Source: Burkholderiales bacterium (GTDB lineage: Bacteria; Pseudomonadota; Gammaproteobacteria; Burkholderiales; Burkholderiaceae_C). From it: a stretch of DNA of 49,079 nucleotides. Made by a program: the position numbers and the translations under genes. Under the pieces are notes generated by a model. That model saw only the letters and a program-made list of their open reading frames with translations. It searched no databases and was not told the DNA's origin. The DNA lies in the NCBI GenBank assembly GCA_028872015.1, contig JAGWLO010000023.1, positions 1 through 49,079 of the forward strand, given 5' to 3'. Each line of letters opens with the position of its first letter. Position 1 is the first letter of the stretch. Shown piece by piece: positions 24,266 through 32,768 of the stretch.

Positions 24266-25135
24266 ATGCAAGCAGACGCCCTGCCGCTGATCGAGCCCGG
24301 TGCCGCGCCGGGATGGCCCGGCGACGCCCGGCAGGACCCCAGCGCGAGCCCGGGTCCGCCTGCCGCCGTCGAGGTGCTGTCGGCCGAGAAGACCTACCCC
24401 AACGGCACGCGCGCGCTGCTGCCGGTGAACCTGACCGTGCGCGAGGGCGAGTTCGTCACGCTGCTCGGCCCCAGCGGCTGCGGCAAGAGCACCCTGCTGA
24501 AGATGGTGGCCGGCCTGCTGGCGCCCAGCGACGGGCGGCTGCTGCTGTGGCGGCGCCCGGTGGCGCAGGCCGAGGCCGGCGGCCACCGGCTGAGCTTCGT
24601 GTTCCAGGAGGCCACGCTCATGCCCTGGGCCCGGGTCGAGGCCAACGTGCGGCTGCCGCTCGACCTGGCCGGCGTGCCCCGTGCCGAGGCCGATGCGCGC
24701 GTGCGCGCCGTGCTGGCGCTGGTGGGGCTGGAAAAGTTCGCGCGCCAGCGCCCGCGCGAGCTTTCGGGCGGCATGCAGATGCGGGTGTCGATCGCGCGCG
24801 GCCTGGTCACCGAGCCGAGGCTGCTGCTGATGGACGAGCCCTTCGGCGCGCTCGACGAGATCACGCGCAACCGGCTCGACAGCGAGCTGCTGGCGCTGTG
24901 GCAGCGCCGGAACCTGACGGTGATCTTCGTCACCCACTCGATCTACGAGGCGGTGTACCTGTCCACGCGCGTGCTCGTGATGGCGGCGCGGCCGGGCCGG
25001 GTGGTGGACGAGGTGGCGATCGACGAGCCCTACCCGCGCAGCCCCGACTTCCGCGTCGCCGGCGCCTTCAGCCGGCATGCCAAGCGGCTGCAGGACAGCC
25101 TGCTGCGCGCCAGCGGCACCGACGCCGGCGCATGA
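24266..25135 (+). CDS. ABC transporter ATP-binding protein (SsuB/TauB type)
   Basis: 289 residues. Walker A is GPSGCGKS near residue 70, the signature is LSGGMQMR, Walker B with D-loop is LLLMDEPFGALD, and the H-loop is VTHSIYEA. An unusual Pro/Gly-rich N-terminal extension of about 35 residues (MQADALPLIEPGAAPGWPGD) precedes the core; a shorter start is possible. It follows the binding-protein gene by 15 bases and overlaps the permease gene by 4 (ATGA). Confidence 0.92.
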   Translation: MQADALPLIEPGAAPGWPGDARQDPSASPGPPAAVEVLSAEKTYPNGTRALLPVNLTVREGEFVTLLGPSGCGKSTLLKMVAGLLAPSDGRLLLWRRPVAQAEAGGHRLSFVFQEATLMPWARVEANVRLPLDLAGVPRAEADARVRAVLALVGLEKFARQRPRELSGGMQMRVSIARGLVTEPRLLLMDEPFGALDEITRNRLDSELLALWQRRNLTVIFVTHSIYEAVYLSTRVLVMAARPGRVVDEVAIDEPYPRSPDFRVAGAFSRHAKRLQDSLLRASGTDAGA

Positions 25136-25914
25136 ACGCGAACGCGCGGAAGGTGGTCTGGCCGGCGCTGGTGGCGCTGGCGCTGCTGGCGCTGTGGCAG
25201 GCGCTGGTGGTGGCCTTCAGGCTGCCGCCCTACCTGGTGCCCTCGCCGCTGCGCGTGGCGCAGGCGCTGGCCGACGACGCCGGGCTGCTGTTCGGCTCGC
25301 TGTGGGTGACGCTGAAGATCACGCTGCTGGCCTTCGCCTGCGCCACCGTGCTGGGGGTGGGCATCGCGTTCGCGTTCGTGCAGAGCCCGGTGCTCGAGAC
25401 CGCGCTCTTCCCCTATGCCGTGCTGCTGCAGGTGACGCCCATCGTGGCCATCGCGCCGCTGATCATCATCTGGGTCAAGGACCCGACGCTGTCGCTCGTG
25501 ATCTGCGCCACGCTGGTGGCGCTGTTCCCGATCATCGCCAACACCACGCTGGGCCTGCGCAGCGTCAACCCGGGTCTGCTGAGCTACTTCAGGCTCAACC
25601 ACGCCAGCCGCTGGCAGACGCTGGTGCGGCTGCGCATCCCGTCGGCGCTGCCCTACTTCTTCGGCGGCCTGCGCATCAGCAGCGGGTTGTCGCTGATCGG
25701 CGCCGTGGTGGCCGAATTCGTGGCCGGCACGGGCGGCACCGGCACCGGCCTGGCCTACCAGATCCTGCAGGCCGGCTACCAGCTCGACATCCCGCGCATG
25801 TTCGCGGCGCTGCTGCTCATCACGCTCACCGGCGTGGCGCTGTTCGCGGCGATGGCGGCGCTGTCGCGCTGGGCGCTGGGCGGGTGGCACGAGAGCGTGG
25901 CGGGCCATGACTGA
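25132..25914 (+). CDS. ABC transporter permease (SsuC/TauC type)
   Basis: 260 residues, about six membrane segments. The EAA-type loop reads LRIPSALPYFFGGLRISSGLS, shortened here to LPYFFGGLRIS. The start ATG overlaps the ATPase stop, and the end overlaps the amidohydrolase start by 8 bases, so import and deamination are translated together. The subunit forms the membrane channel for the NMT1-type binding protein. Confidence 0.92.
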   Translation: MNANARKVVWPALVALALLALWQALVVAFRLPPYLVPSPLRVAQALADDAGLLFGSLWVTLKITLLAFACATVLGVGIAFAFVQSPVLETALFPYAVLLQVTPIVAIAPLIIIWVKDPTLSLVICATLVALFPIIANTTLGLRSVNPGLLSYFRLNHASRWQTLVRLRIPSALPYFFGGLRISSGLSLIGAVVAEFVAGTGGTGTGLAYQILQAGYQLDIPRMFAALLLITLTGVALFAAMAALSRWALGGWHESVAGHD

Positions 25915-27340
25915 CCTGCTCGTCAGCGGCGCGGCGCACCTGTGGACGGGCGACCGCGGCGCCGCGATGCGTGCCGCCGGCGGCTGCGACCTGCGCATCC
26001 GCGGCGGCGTCATCAGCGCCATCGGCACGCTGGCGCCCGAGCCCGGCGAGCGCGTGCTCGACGCCCGCGGCTGCATCGTCTACCCGGGCTGGGTCAACAC
26101 CCACCACCACCTGTTCCAGAGCCTGCTCAAGGGCATCCCGGCCGGCATCAACCTGGCGCTGCTGCCCTGGCTGGCGGCGATCCCGGTGGCCTACCGGCGC
26201 CACTACGACCGCGAAGAGATGCTGCGCGTGGCCGCCCGCATCGGCCTGGTGGAGCTGCTGCTGTCGGGCTGCACCACCGTGGCCGACCACCAGTACCACT
26301 ACGGGCCGGGCGTGCCTTTCGACGCCTCGGCCGTGGTCTTCGACGAGGCCCAGGCGCTGGGCCTGCGCTTCGTGCTGTGCCGCGGCGGGCAGACCCAGGC
26401 GCGGCCCCTGACCGATGCCGCGGCCTCGCCGCAGGTGCAGCCCGAAACGCTGGACACTTTCATGGCCGCGGTCGAGCGCGACGTGGCGCGCTTCCACGAT
26501 CCGTCGCCGATGGCGATGCGCCGCGTCGCCAGCGCCATCACCACGCCCACCTGGAGCTGCCACGTCGAGCATTTGAAGCCGCTGGCGCGGCAGGCGCGGC
26601 GGCTCGGCATCCGGCTGCACAGCCATCTGTCCGAGACCCACGACTACGTGCGCTGGGCGCGCGAGACCCACGCCTGCACGCCGCTGCAGTTCGTGGCCGA
26701 GCATGAGTGGGTCGGGCCCGACGTGTGGTTCGCGCACATGGTGCACCTGGACGACGACGAGCTGCGCCTGTGCGCCGCCACCGGCACCGGCATCGCGCAC
26801 TGCCCGCAGAGCAACGCGCGGCTGGGCAGCGGCATCGCGCGCATCACCGAGGCGCTGGCGCTGGGCGTGCCGGTGTCACTGGCGGTGGACGGCGCGGCCT
26901 CCAACGAGGCCGCCGACATGGCCAGCGAGGCCCATGCCGCCTGGCTGCTGCACCGCGCCGACCCGCGCGCCGGGCTGCGTGCGTCGGCACCCGGCGCGGT
27001 GCCGCACGCGCCGCAGCCCGGCGGCGCAGCCGGTGCGATGACGGTGGAAGACGTGGTGCACCTCGGCACCCAGGGCGGCGCGCGCATGCTGGGGCTGGGC
27101 GGCGTGGGCACGCTGGCGGTCGGCATGGCCGCCGACCTGGCGGTGTACGACCCGTGCGAGCCGCGCCACTTCGGCCTGCACGACCCGGCCATCGCGCCGG
27201 TGGCCAGCGGCGGCCGCACGCCGCTGCGGGCGCTGCTGGTGCAGGGCCGCGTGGTGGTGGACAACGATGCCATCCCGGGCCTGGACCTGGCCGCGCTGCG
27301 GCACGACGCGGCGCGGCTGGTGGCGGCGATGCGGGCCTGA
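25907..27340 (+). CDS. Amidohydrolase-superfamily deaminase, 8-oxoguanine/atrazine-chlorohydrolase group
   Basis: 477 residues. The metal and catalytic residues are NTHHHLFQSL near 65, His in LHSHLSETHDY, His in AHMVHLDDDEL and Asp in AVDGAASNEAADM. This set places it with TrzN/AtzB-like and 8-oxoguanine deaminases, which hydrolyse an amino or similar group from a nitrogen heterocycle. The usual PCSPFSV-like segment before the third His is replaced by ITTPTWSCHVEHL, so the substrate may differ from 8-oxoguanine. Tight coupling to the ABC importer suggests it acts on the imported compound. It ends 10 bases from the convergent phosphatase gene. Confidence 0.82.
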   Translation: MTDLLVSGAAHLWTGDRGAAMRAAGGCDLRIRGGVISAIGTLAPEPGERVLDARGCIVYPGWVNTHHHLFQSLLKGIPAGINLALLPWLAAIPVAYRRHYDREEMLRVAARIGLVELLLSGCTTVADHQYHYGPGVPFDASAVVFDEAQALGLRFVLCRGGQTQARPLTDAAASPQVQPETLDTFMAAVERDVARFHDPSPMAMRRVASAITTPTWSCHVEHLKPLARQARRLGIRLHSHLSETHDYVRWARETHACTPLQFVAEHEWVGPDVWFAHMVHLDDDELRLCAATGTGIAHCPQSNARLGSGIARITEALALGVPVSLAVDGAASNEAADMASEAHAAWLLHRADPRAGLRASAPGAVPHAPQPGGAAGAMTVEDVVHLGTQGGARMLGLGGVGTLAVGMAADLAVYDPCEPRHFGLHDPAIAPVASGGRTPLRALLVQGRVVVDNDAIPGLDLAALRHDAARLVAAMRA

Positions 27341-27350
27341 GGCCGCGGCC

Positions 27351-28910
27351 TCAGCGTGCCACGGGCTCGACCCCCGGCAACGGCGCCGCGGGCTGCCGCT
27401 GCAGCGCCTGCAGCTGCAGCGGGTCCAGGCCCAGCGCGGCCAGCAGCGTGGGCGCCACCTGCTGCGTCGACACCGGCTGGCTGATGCGCCGCGCGGCCCC
27501 GAACCACACCGGGTTGGACAGCAGCAGCGCGACATGCCGGTCCTCGTCCGACAGGCCGCCGTGCTCGGCGCGCTTGTCGTCGCCGGCGGCGGTGTAGATC
27601 ACACCCCGCCGCGGCTGCACCACCAGGTCGGGGCGGCGCGCGGCATCGGGTGCGCTGCCCGGTGCCTGGCCGAGTGCGCGATCGAGCGCCGCGCCGGTGA
27701 GCACGCGTTCGATGCCCAGCGCCCCGGCCTGGCGCCGCAGCGCCGCCGCCACGCTGGCGGCGCTGTGGCTGTCGCGCAGCCAGACCAGGGCTCCGCTGTC
27801 CGAGGTGAGTTGTGCCGGCGCGGTGCCGGCGGCCTCGGTCACGGCACGCAGCAGCGCGGCGCGCGGCACGGCGCGCAGCCGCGCCGGGTCGATGGGGTCG
27901 TTGCCGTGCTTGGCCGTGATCACGACCAGGGTCGACGCCAGCAGCCCCTGCGCCCGCAGCGCCGAGACCAGCGTGCCCACCAGGGCGTCGGTGTCGCGCA
28001 GCGCCTGCGCCAGCGCCGCGCTCGGGCGGCCGGCGGCATCGCGGTAGCCGCCGCGCTTCTGCCCCACGTTGACCGCTTGCAGGTTGAGGCCGAACAGCGC
28101 CGGCGCTCCCGCCGGCAGCCCGGCGAAGGGCGCGCCGTCGTGGCGGCGCCCGGCGATCCAGTGCAGGACCGCCTGCGCCTTGCGCCGGTCGTACGCAGCC
28201 GTGCGCTCGACCGAGGCAGTCACCTTGTCGGCGCCGGCCTCGGCCTCGCCCGGGCCCTCACCCGGCCCCTTGAAGTTGGCCCCGATCTCGGGCGTGTACA
28301 GGTCGTCCACGCCGGTGCCGGCCGGGCCGGCGACGATCTCGTAGGCCGGGTGCTTGTCGGCCCAGGCCGTGCGCCGGCCGGCGGCATGCAGCACGTCGAA
28401 CACCGTGTTGACGCGCAGGTACTGGTGCGGGTACACGGGCGCGCAGCCGCGCGCCGGGTCCAGCGGCAGCCGGCGCTCGTCCAGCACGGGTGCGCCACCC
28501 GGGGCACCCGCCAGGTCCAGGCTCTCGTCGTAGCGCACCACGGTGCCGGTGTGGCGACAGGCGCTGCCGGGCGGCGCCAGCGTGCGGTCGTAGCTGACGT
28601 CGTAGTACACGCCGGTGGTGGCCGGCCCGCCCCCGGTGAGCAGCGCCAGCAGCCCGGGGAAGGAATCGGCCGGCGCCGGCGTGCGCGCCTGGCTGTAGGT
28701 GAGGCCGTGCGCCGCCAGGCTTGCCAGCGCCGAGCCCGGGTGCGCGGCCACGAAGCGCTGGAGGTCCAGCGCATGCAGTCCGTCCACGCTGATGAGCAGG
28801 GCGTGGGCCAGCGGTGCGCGCGGCGCCGGCCGCTGCGCCAGCGCGGCGCCGCAGGCGCCGGCCGCCAGCGCCGCGGCCACCAGGGCCGGGACGATGGATC
28901 GCCGGCGCAT
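27351..28910 (-). CDS. Alkaline-phosphatase-superfamily phosphodiesterase (NPP type), secreted
   Basis: 519 residues from ATG 28910, two bases after the TonB receptor stop. A signal peptide ends ACGAALAQ. LLISVDGLHALDL holds the first metal Asp. PADSFPGLLALLTGG gives a Ser at the NPP Thr nucleophile position. VNTVFDVLHAAGRRTAWADKHPAYE follows the family pattern. ITAKHGNDPID has the metal His but Lys where many NPPs have Asp in SDHG; a TAKHG form occurs in a subgroup, as far as I recall. Its role is probably hydrolysis of phosphodiesters or phosphonates in the periplasm. Pairing with a TonB receptor suggests outer-membrane uptake of a phosphorylated compound. Confidence 0.85.
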   Translation of the reverse strand: MRRRSIVPALVAAALAAGACGAALAQRPAPRAPLAHALLISVDGLHALDLQRFVAAHPGSALASLAAHGLTYSQARTPAPADSFPGLLALLTGGGPATTGVYYDVSYDRTLAPPGSACRHTGTVVRYDESLDLAGAPGGAPVLDERRLPLDPARGCAPVYPHQYLRVNTVFDVLHAAGRRTAWADKHPAYEIVAGPAGTGVDDLYTPEIGANFKGPGEGPGEAEAGADKVTASVERTAAYDRRKAQAVLHWIAGRRHDGAPFAGLPAGAPALFGLNLQAVNVGQKRGGYRDAAGRPSAALAQALRDTDALVGTLVSALRAQGLLASTLVVITAKHGNDPIDPARLRAVPRAALLRAVTEAAGTAPAQLTSDSGALVWLRDSHSAASVAAALRRQAGALGIERVLTGAALDRALGQAPGSAPDAARRPDLVVQPRRGVIYTAAGDDKRAEHGGLSDEDRHVALLLSNPVWFGAARRISQPVSTQQVAPTLLAALGLDPLQLQALQRQPAAPLPGVEPVAR

Positions 28911-28912
28911 CG

Positions 28913-31321
28913 TCAGAACCGCAGCGAGAAGTTCAGCATCACCCCGCGCCCCGGGATGGTGAAGAACAGCGGCACGTTGTTGGCCGTGTAGGCGGCCAGC
29001 GCGTACAGGTCCTTCTTGTCGAACAGGTTGTTCACCTGCACCCCGATCTTGCTGCCCGCGGGCAGCAGGGCACCGCCCGGCAGCGTGTAGTTGGCCGACA
29101 GGTTGGTGACGCTGTAGCGCGAGAAGTCGTAGATGCCCACCGGCTGGCCCGAGGCGTCGGTGGAGATGTCGCCGTAGCGCGCGCCCACGATCTTGGTCAC
29201 CGCGGCGGCGTACCACGGGCCGTCGTTGTAGACCAGGCCCAGCGCCGCGGTGGTCTTGGGCACGCCGGCCAGCTGCAGGCCCAGGTCGGTCTGGCGCGCC
29301 TGGTTGTAGGCGGCGTTGGCGTAGGCGCTGAAGCCGGCACCCAGGTAGTACGCGGCCTCGATCTCGGCGCCGCGGTAGCGCGTGCCGCCCAGGTTGTAGA
29401 ACTGCTTGACGCCGGCCACGGTGCGCGCCGCGACCTGGTTGCTGAAGTCGATGGCGTACAGGTCGGCTGACAGGGTCAGGGCCTGTGACTTCCAGGTCGT
29501 GCCGACCTGGTAGTTGGTCGTGCTCTCGGGGACCACGCCCTGGTCGCTGACGAGCGGGTTGGTCACGTAGAACAGGTTCAGGTTCGGTGCCAGGAAGCCC
29601 TTGGCCGCCTGCAGGTAGGCGCTCCAGCCGGCGTCGATCTGGTAGTGCACGTCGACGCTGGGCAAGGTCTTGGACCAGCTCTGCGAGTAGTTCAGCGCCG
29701 TCTGCGTCTTCTGGTTCACCGGGGCGTCGATCGAGCGGCTGAAGTGGGCCACCTTCACGCCCGGCGTCACGGTGAGCTGCGGCGTCGGCTGCCAGGCATA
29801 GGCCAGGTAGGGCTGCACCGAGGTCAGCGTGTCGTGCATCAGGCGGTCGGCGGCGGCCAGCTGGCTGGCGGCGTTGAAGCCCCCGCCGTTGGTCCAGTCG
29901 ATCTCGTACTGGTAGCGGTCGTTCGACTGGCGGTCGATCCACAGCCCGTACTCGAGCCGGCCCGGCCCGAGCGGCTGCGCCAGGCGCAGCGTGTCGCCCC
30001 ACGAGCGGTAGTTCATGAGCATGCGCTGGCCCGCCACGTCGGTGGGCGCGTAGAAGGTGCCGTTGGTGCTGCCGGCGCCGGCCGGGAAGGTGCCGTCGCC
30101 CGGCGAGCCGGCCGGGCCGTAGCCGGCGCCGTAGTTCAGGTTGCCGCCGTTCGGGTCGCTGCCGTTGTAGCCGCGGTGGTAGTAGCCGTAGGTGTAGAGC
30201 TTGTTGTCGATGCTCACGCCGGCCACCTGCGTCTTCAGGCCCACGTACTCGAAGTCGGTCGAGATCTCGTCGTAGTTGTAGCCGCTGAAGGCCTGGCTGG
30301 CGGGGTCGGCGTTGAGGCCCCAGTTCGGCCCGAACACCTGCACCTGGCCCGGCAGAGTGCCGGTGACCGGCTGGCCCGCGGCCTGCACCGCGACGTAGGG
30401 GTAGGAGGTGGCGCCGAACGAGTAGTGCTGCGTCAGCGTGTTCTTCATCGCCACGAAGCTCAGGCGGCCGTCGCCGGCCAGCGGCTTGACGGCCTTCAGG
30501 AAGAGGTTTTCGCGCCGCAGGCCGGCGCCGGTGATGTAGCCGTCGGTCTTGGCCTGGCGGTAGTCGAAGAAGCCGCTGACGCCGCCGTAGTCCTTCAGCG
30601 TGCCGGTATCGAACTCGGCCCCCAGCAGCCGGGTGCCGAAGCTGCCCACGCTGCCGTACAGCGTGGTGGTGGTGTCCGGCAGCGGGTCCTTGGAGTGCAC
30701 GGCCACCGTGCCGCCGAAGGTGGCCGGGCCGATGTTGGTGGCGTCGCCCGGGCCGCGGTCGACCACGATGGCGCCCAGGTCCTGGGGCATGAAGTAGGAC
30801 GTGGAGTGGTGCGTGAAATCGTTCGAGTCGCCCCAGGGGATGCCGTCGAAGGTGACGTTGTACTGTCCGTCCTGGAACCCGCGGATCGTGGGTCCGCCCT
30901 GCGTCTCCATCATGCCCGGCCCGTTCGGGTCGACGCTGACGACGCTGGGCGAGATGGCGATGATGTCGGTGTAGTTGGCGGTGGGCGCAGCGGTGTTGGC
31001 GATCACGTGCTGGCTGATCACCGACTGCGGCTGGATCGCCTTCAGCGAACCCTGCGTGAGGGCCTGCCCGGGCGCGCTGTGCTGCAACGCCTTTTCCTGC
31101 TCGGCGCGGGTGCGGCTGGCGGTGATCTCCACCGTCTGCGGCGTGCCCGCCACGGCCTGGGCCCGCGCCGGCAGCGCGGCGGCGAGGGCGATCGGGCCGG
31201 CCAGGCCGATCAGGCCCAGGTGCAGGGCCTGGCTGACGGCGTGCAGCCGCGGCGGCCTGGGGTGAAGGGCGGGATGACGGGCGCGGCGCGGGTGGCGATC
31301 AGGCGTCGGGTGCGATGGCAT
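28913..31321 (-). CDS. TonB-dependent outer-membrane receptor
   Basis: About 802 residues from ATG 31321. After a long basic N-terminal region and signal peptide (LAAALPARAQ), VEITASRTRAEQEKAL resembles a TonB box and linker. The plug holds TIRGFQDGQYNVTFDGIPWGD and IVVDRGPGDATNIGPATFGG, and the 22-strand barrel ends in LNFSLRF with the terminal Phe used by the BAM complex. The ligand is not readable; many such receptors import siderophores, sugars or vitamins. It shares an operon with the phosphatase downstream (2-base gap) and its start lies within the end of the regulator gene upstream (23-base overlap). No riboswitch was seen. Confidence 0.92.
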   Translation of the reverse strand: MPSHPTPDRHPRRARHPALHPRPPRLHAVSQALHLGLIGLAGPIALAAALPARAQAVAGTPQTVEITASRTRAEQEKALQHSAPGQALTQGSLKAIQPQSVISQHVIANTAAPTANYTDIIAISPSVVSVDPNGPGMMETQGGPTIRGFQDGQYNVTFDGIPWGDSNDFTHHSTSYFMPQDLGAIVVDRGPGDATNIGPATFGGTVAVHSKDPLPDTTTTLYGSVGSFGTRLLGAEFDTGTLKDYGGVSGFFDYRQAKTDGYITGAGLRRENLFLKAVKPLAGDGRLSFVAMKNTLTQHYSFGATSYPYVAVQAAGQPVTGTLPGQVQVFGPNWGLNADPASQAFSGYNYDEISTDFEYVGLKTQVAGVSIDNKLYTYGYYHRGYNGSDPNGGNLNYGAGYGPAGSPGDGTFPAGAGSTNGTFYAPTDVAGQRMLMNYRSWGDTLRLAQPLGPGRLEYGLWIDRQSNDRYQYEIDWTNGGGFNAASQLAAADRLMHDTLTSVQPYLAYAWQPTPQLTVTPGVKVAHFSRSIDAPVNQKTQTALNYSQSWSKTLPSVDVHYQIDAGWSAYLQAAKGFLAPNLNLFYVTNPLVSDQGVVPESTTNYQVGTTWKSQALTLSADLYAIDFSNQVAARTVAGVKQFYNLGGTRYRGAEIEAAYYLGAGFSAYANAAYNQARQTDLGLQLAGVPKTTAALGLVYNDGPWYAAAVTKIVGARYGDISTDASGQPVGIYDFSRYSVTNLSANYTLPGGALLPAGSKIGVQVNNLFDKKDLYALAAYTANNVPLFFTIPGRGVMLNFSLRF

Positions 31322-32198
31322 GGTGGCGTTGGAAGCTGGCTGGGGAAGCCGGCATTCCAAAGCGCGACCGTGACGCTGGCGTGGCCGATTCCTGACCGCG
31401 TTCTGACCTTGCCGGGCGCGCCAAGCCGGGCGCCGGCCCGGCGCTGTAGCGGTAGCCCACGCCGTGCACGGTCTGCAGGCAGTGCTCGAGGCCGTGCGGC
31501 CGCAGGGCCTGCCGCACCCGGCTGGCGTAGGCGTGCACCAGCCCGGACCCGGCGCCGGGGCGGCTGGCCACCGCGGCCTGCAGCCGCGCCAGGCTGAACA
31601 CGCGCTCGGGCTCGGCCGCCACGGTCCACAGCAGCCGGAACGGCCCGGGCCGCAGCGGCAGCTGGCAGGCGCCGATGCGGGCCGTGCGGCTGTCGGCGTC
31701 GAGCTGCAGCCCGCCGGGGCCGTGGATCGCCGCGGCGCTGCCGCGGCGCAGGCGCGCCAGCTGGGCCTCGATCAGGGCCGGGGACGCCTCGGGCGGCAGC
31801 ACGGCGTCGGCGCCGCTGCGCAAGGCGGCCAGGTGCAGCGCTGCGTCGTGCACCGGCAGCAGCACCACCGCGGGCGGCTCGACGGGCCGCGCCTGGCGCA
31901 GCCGCGCCAGCCAGGCCAGCGCCAGGTGCGGGTCGCGCGCCGGGCGCAGCACCACGGCCGTGGTCTGCGGCTGCAGCGCCGCCGGCCAGGCCTGCTCGGG
32001 CGCCAGGGCGGCGGGTGCCGCGGCATCGAACACCACGAGCAAGGTCGATCCGCGCAACGGCGGCGCGCCCGGGGCCGGGCGCGCCGCCCACGCCTGACAG
32101 GCAGCGTGCAGCGCCCCCTGCAGTGCCGACGCGGCCCACCGCAGCGCTGGCCCCAGCGCGTGGCCGGCGTCGGCGGGCGACAGGTGCAGCAGGCTCAT
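31299..32198 (-). CDS. OmpR-type winged-helix regulator with degenerate receiver
   Basis: 299 residues from ATG 32198. The C-terminal half is an OmpR/PhoB DNA-binding domain: LQLDADSRTARIGACQLPL, FRLLWTVAAEPERVFSLARL, SRVRQALRPHGL and VHGVGYRY. The N-terminal half resembles the end of a receiver domain (LRSGADAVLPPEASPALIEAQLARLRR) but lacks a recognisable phospho-accepting Asp and has Pro where the conserved Lys would be. Phosphorylation-independent control is likely. No histidine kinase is adjacent. A 60-residue tail follows the wing and runs over the TonB receptor start, tying the two genes. It probably controls that receptor. Confidence 0.82.
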   Translation of the reverse strand: MSLLHLSPADAGHALGPALRWAASALQGALHAACQAWAARPAPGAPPLRGSTLLVVFDAAAPAALAPEQAWPAALQPQTTAVVLRPARDPHLALAWLARLRQARPVEPPAVVLLPVHDAALHLAALRSGADAVLPPEASPALIEAQLARLRRGSAAAIHGPGGLQLDADSRTARIGACQLPLRPGPFRLLWTVAAEPERVFSLARLQAAVASRPGAGSGLVHAYASRVRQALRPHGLEHCLQTVHGVGYRYSAGPAPGLARPARSERGQESATPASRSRFGMPASPASFQRHHAIAPDA

Positions 32199-32290
32199 GA
32201 GCGGGCGCGTTCCTCCAGACGAGGGCGCCAGCGTCGGCGATGGCCATGACAGGGTCATGACGCGGCACACGGTCCGCCCCGATCGTGGCC

Positions 32291-32326
32291 GCAGGGACGG
32301 CAGGGACGGCAGGGACGGCAGGGGCG
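32291..32326. repeat. Four 9-bp tandem repeats (GCAGGGACG) upstream of arsR
   Basis: Three exact copies of GCAGGGACG at 32291-32317 are followed by GCAGGGGCG (one mismatch). The array lies in the 170-base divergent gap, 8 bases before the arsR -35 box. Slippage could change its length; it may be neutral or contribute to promoter spacing. Confidence 0.8.
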
Positions 32327-32333
32327 CACAGCC

Positions 32334-32366
32334 TTGACACGATTCATTGATTCCACAATGATGGAA
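32334..32366 (+). promoter_or_regulatory. arsR promoter with overlapping ArsR-type operator
   Basis: TTGACA (32334-32339, perfect -35) is followed after exactly 17 bases by AATGAT (32357-32362, 4/6 -10 match). TTCCACAATGATGGAA (32351-32366) is an inverted repeat with TTCCA/TGGAA arms that covers the -10 box, where a bound repressor would block polymerase. The expected transcription start is about 32369, the first base of the arsR GTG. Autorepression by ArsR, released by arsenite, is inferred from family knowledge. Confidence 0.72.
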
Positions 32367-32368
32367 AT

Positions 32369-32761
32369 GTGAAAGAAAGCAATGCCGTCGCCCTGCTCGC
32401 CGCGCTCGCCCAGGCGATGCGCCTGCGCATCTTCCGCGCGCTCGTCGGCGCGGCCCCCGCCGGCCTGACGCCGGGTGCGCTGGCGGCCACGCTGGGCCTG
32501 CCGGCCTCGACGCTGTCGTTCCATCTCAAGGCGCTGATGCACGCCGGGCTGGTGACGCAGGAGCGTGACAGCCGCCACCTCATCTACCGGCCCGAGATCG
32601 CGCAGATGAACGCGCTGCTCGGCTATCTCGGCGACCACTGCTGCCAGGGCCACGACGCCCGGGCGGCCGCGGCCTGCTGTGCGCCGCGCGGCACCGCCCC
32701 GCACGGCCAGCCGGTGGGCGTGGCCGCGAAGGCCGCGAAGGCCGCGAAGTCCTGCTGCTGA
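32369..32761 (+). CDS. arsR: ArsR-family metalloid-responsive repressor
   Basis: 130 residues from GTG 32369; no ATG is in frame. The winged helix is clear: LAQAMRLRIFRALVGAAPAGLTP, then LPASTLSFHLKALMHAGLVTQER is summarised by the helix STLSFHLKALMHAG. The C-terminus has Cys pairs (DHCCQGHD, AAACCAP and a final KSCC) that could bind As(III), in place of the CxC in the E. coli DNA-binding helix. Three AlaLys repeats coded by a 9-base repeat precede the last Cys pair. No Shine-Dalgarno is present and the predicted transcript starts at the GTG, so it may be translated leaderless. First gene of arsR-arsC-acr3. Confidence 0.9.
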   Translation: MKESNAVALLAALAQAMRLRIFRALVGAAPAGLTPGALAATLGLPASTLSFHLKALMHAGLVTQERDSRHLIYRPEIAQMNALLGYLGDHCCQGHDARAAAACCAPRGTAPHGQPVGVAAKAAKAAKSCC

Positions 32762-32768
32762 CCTGCCG

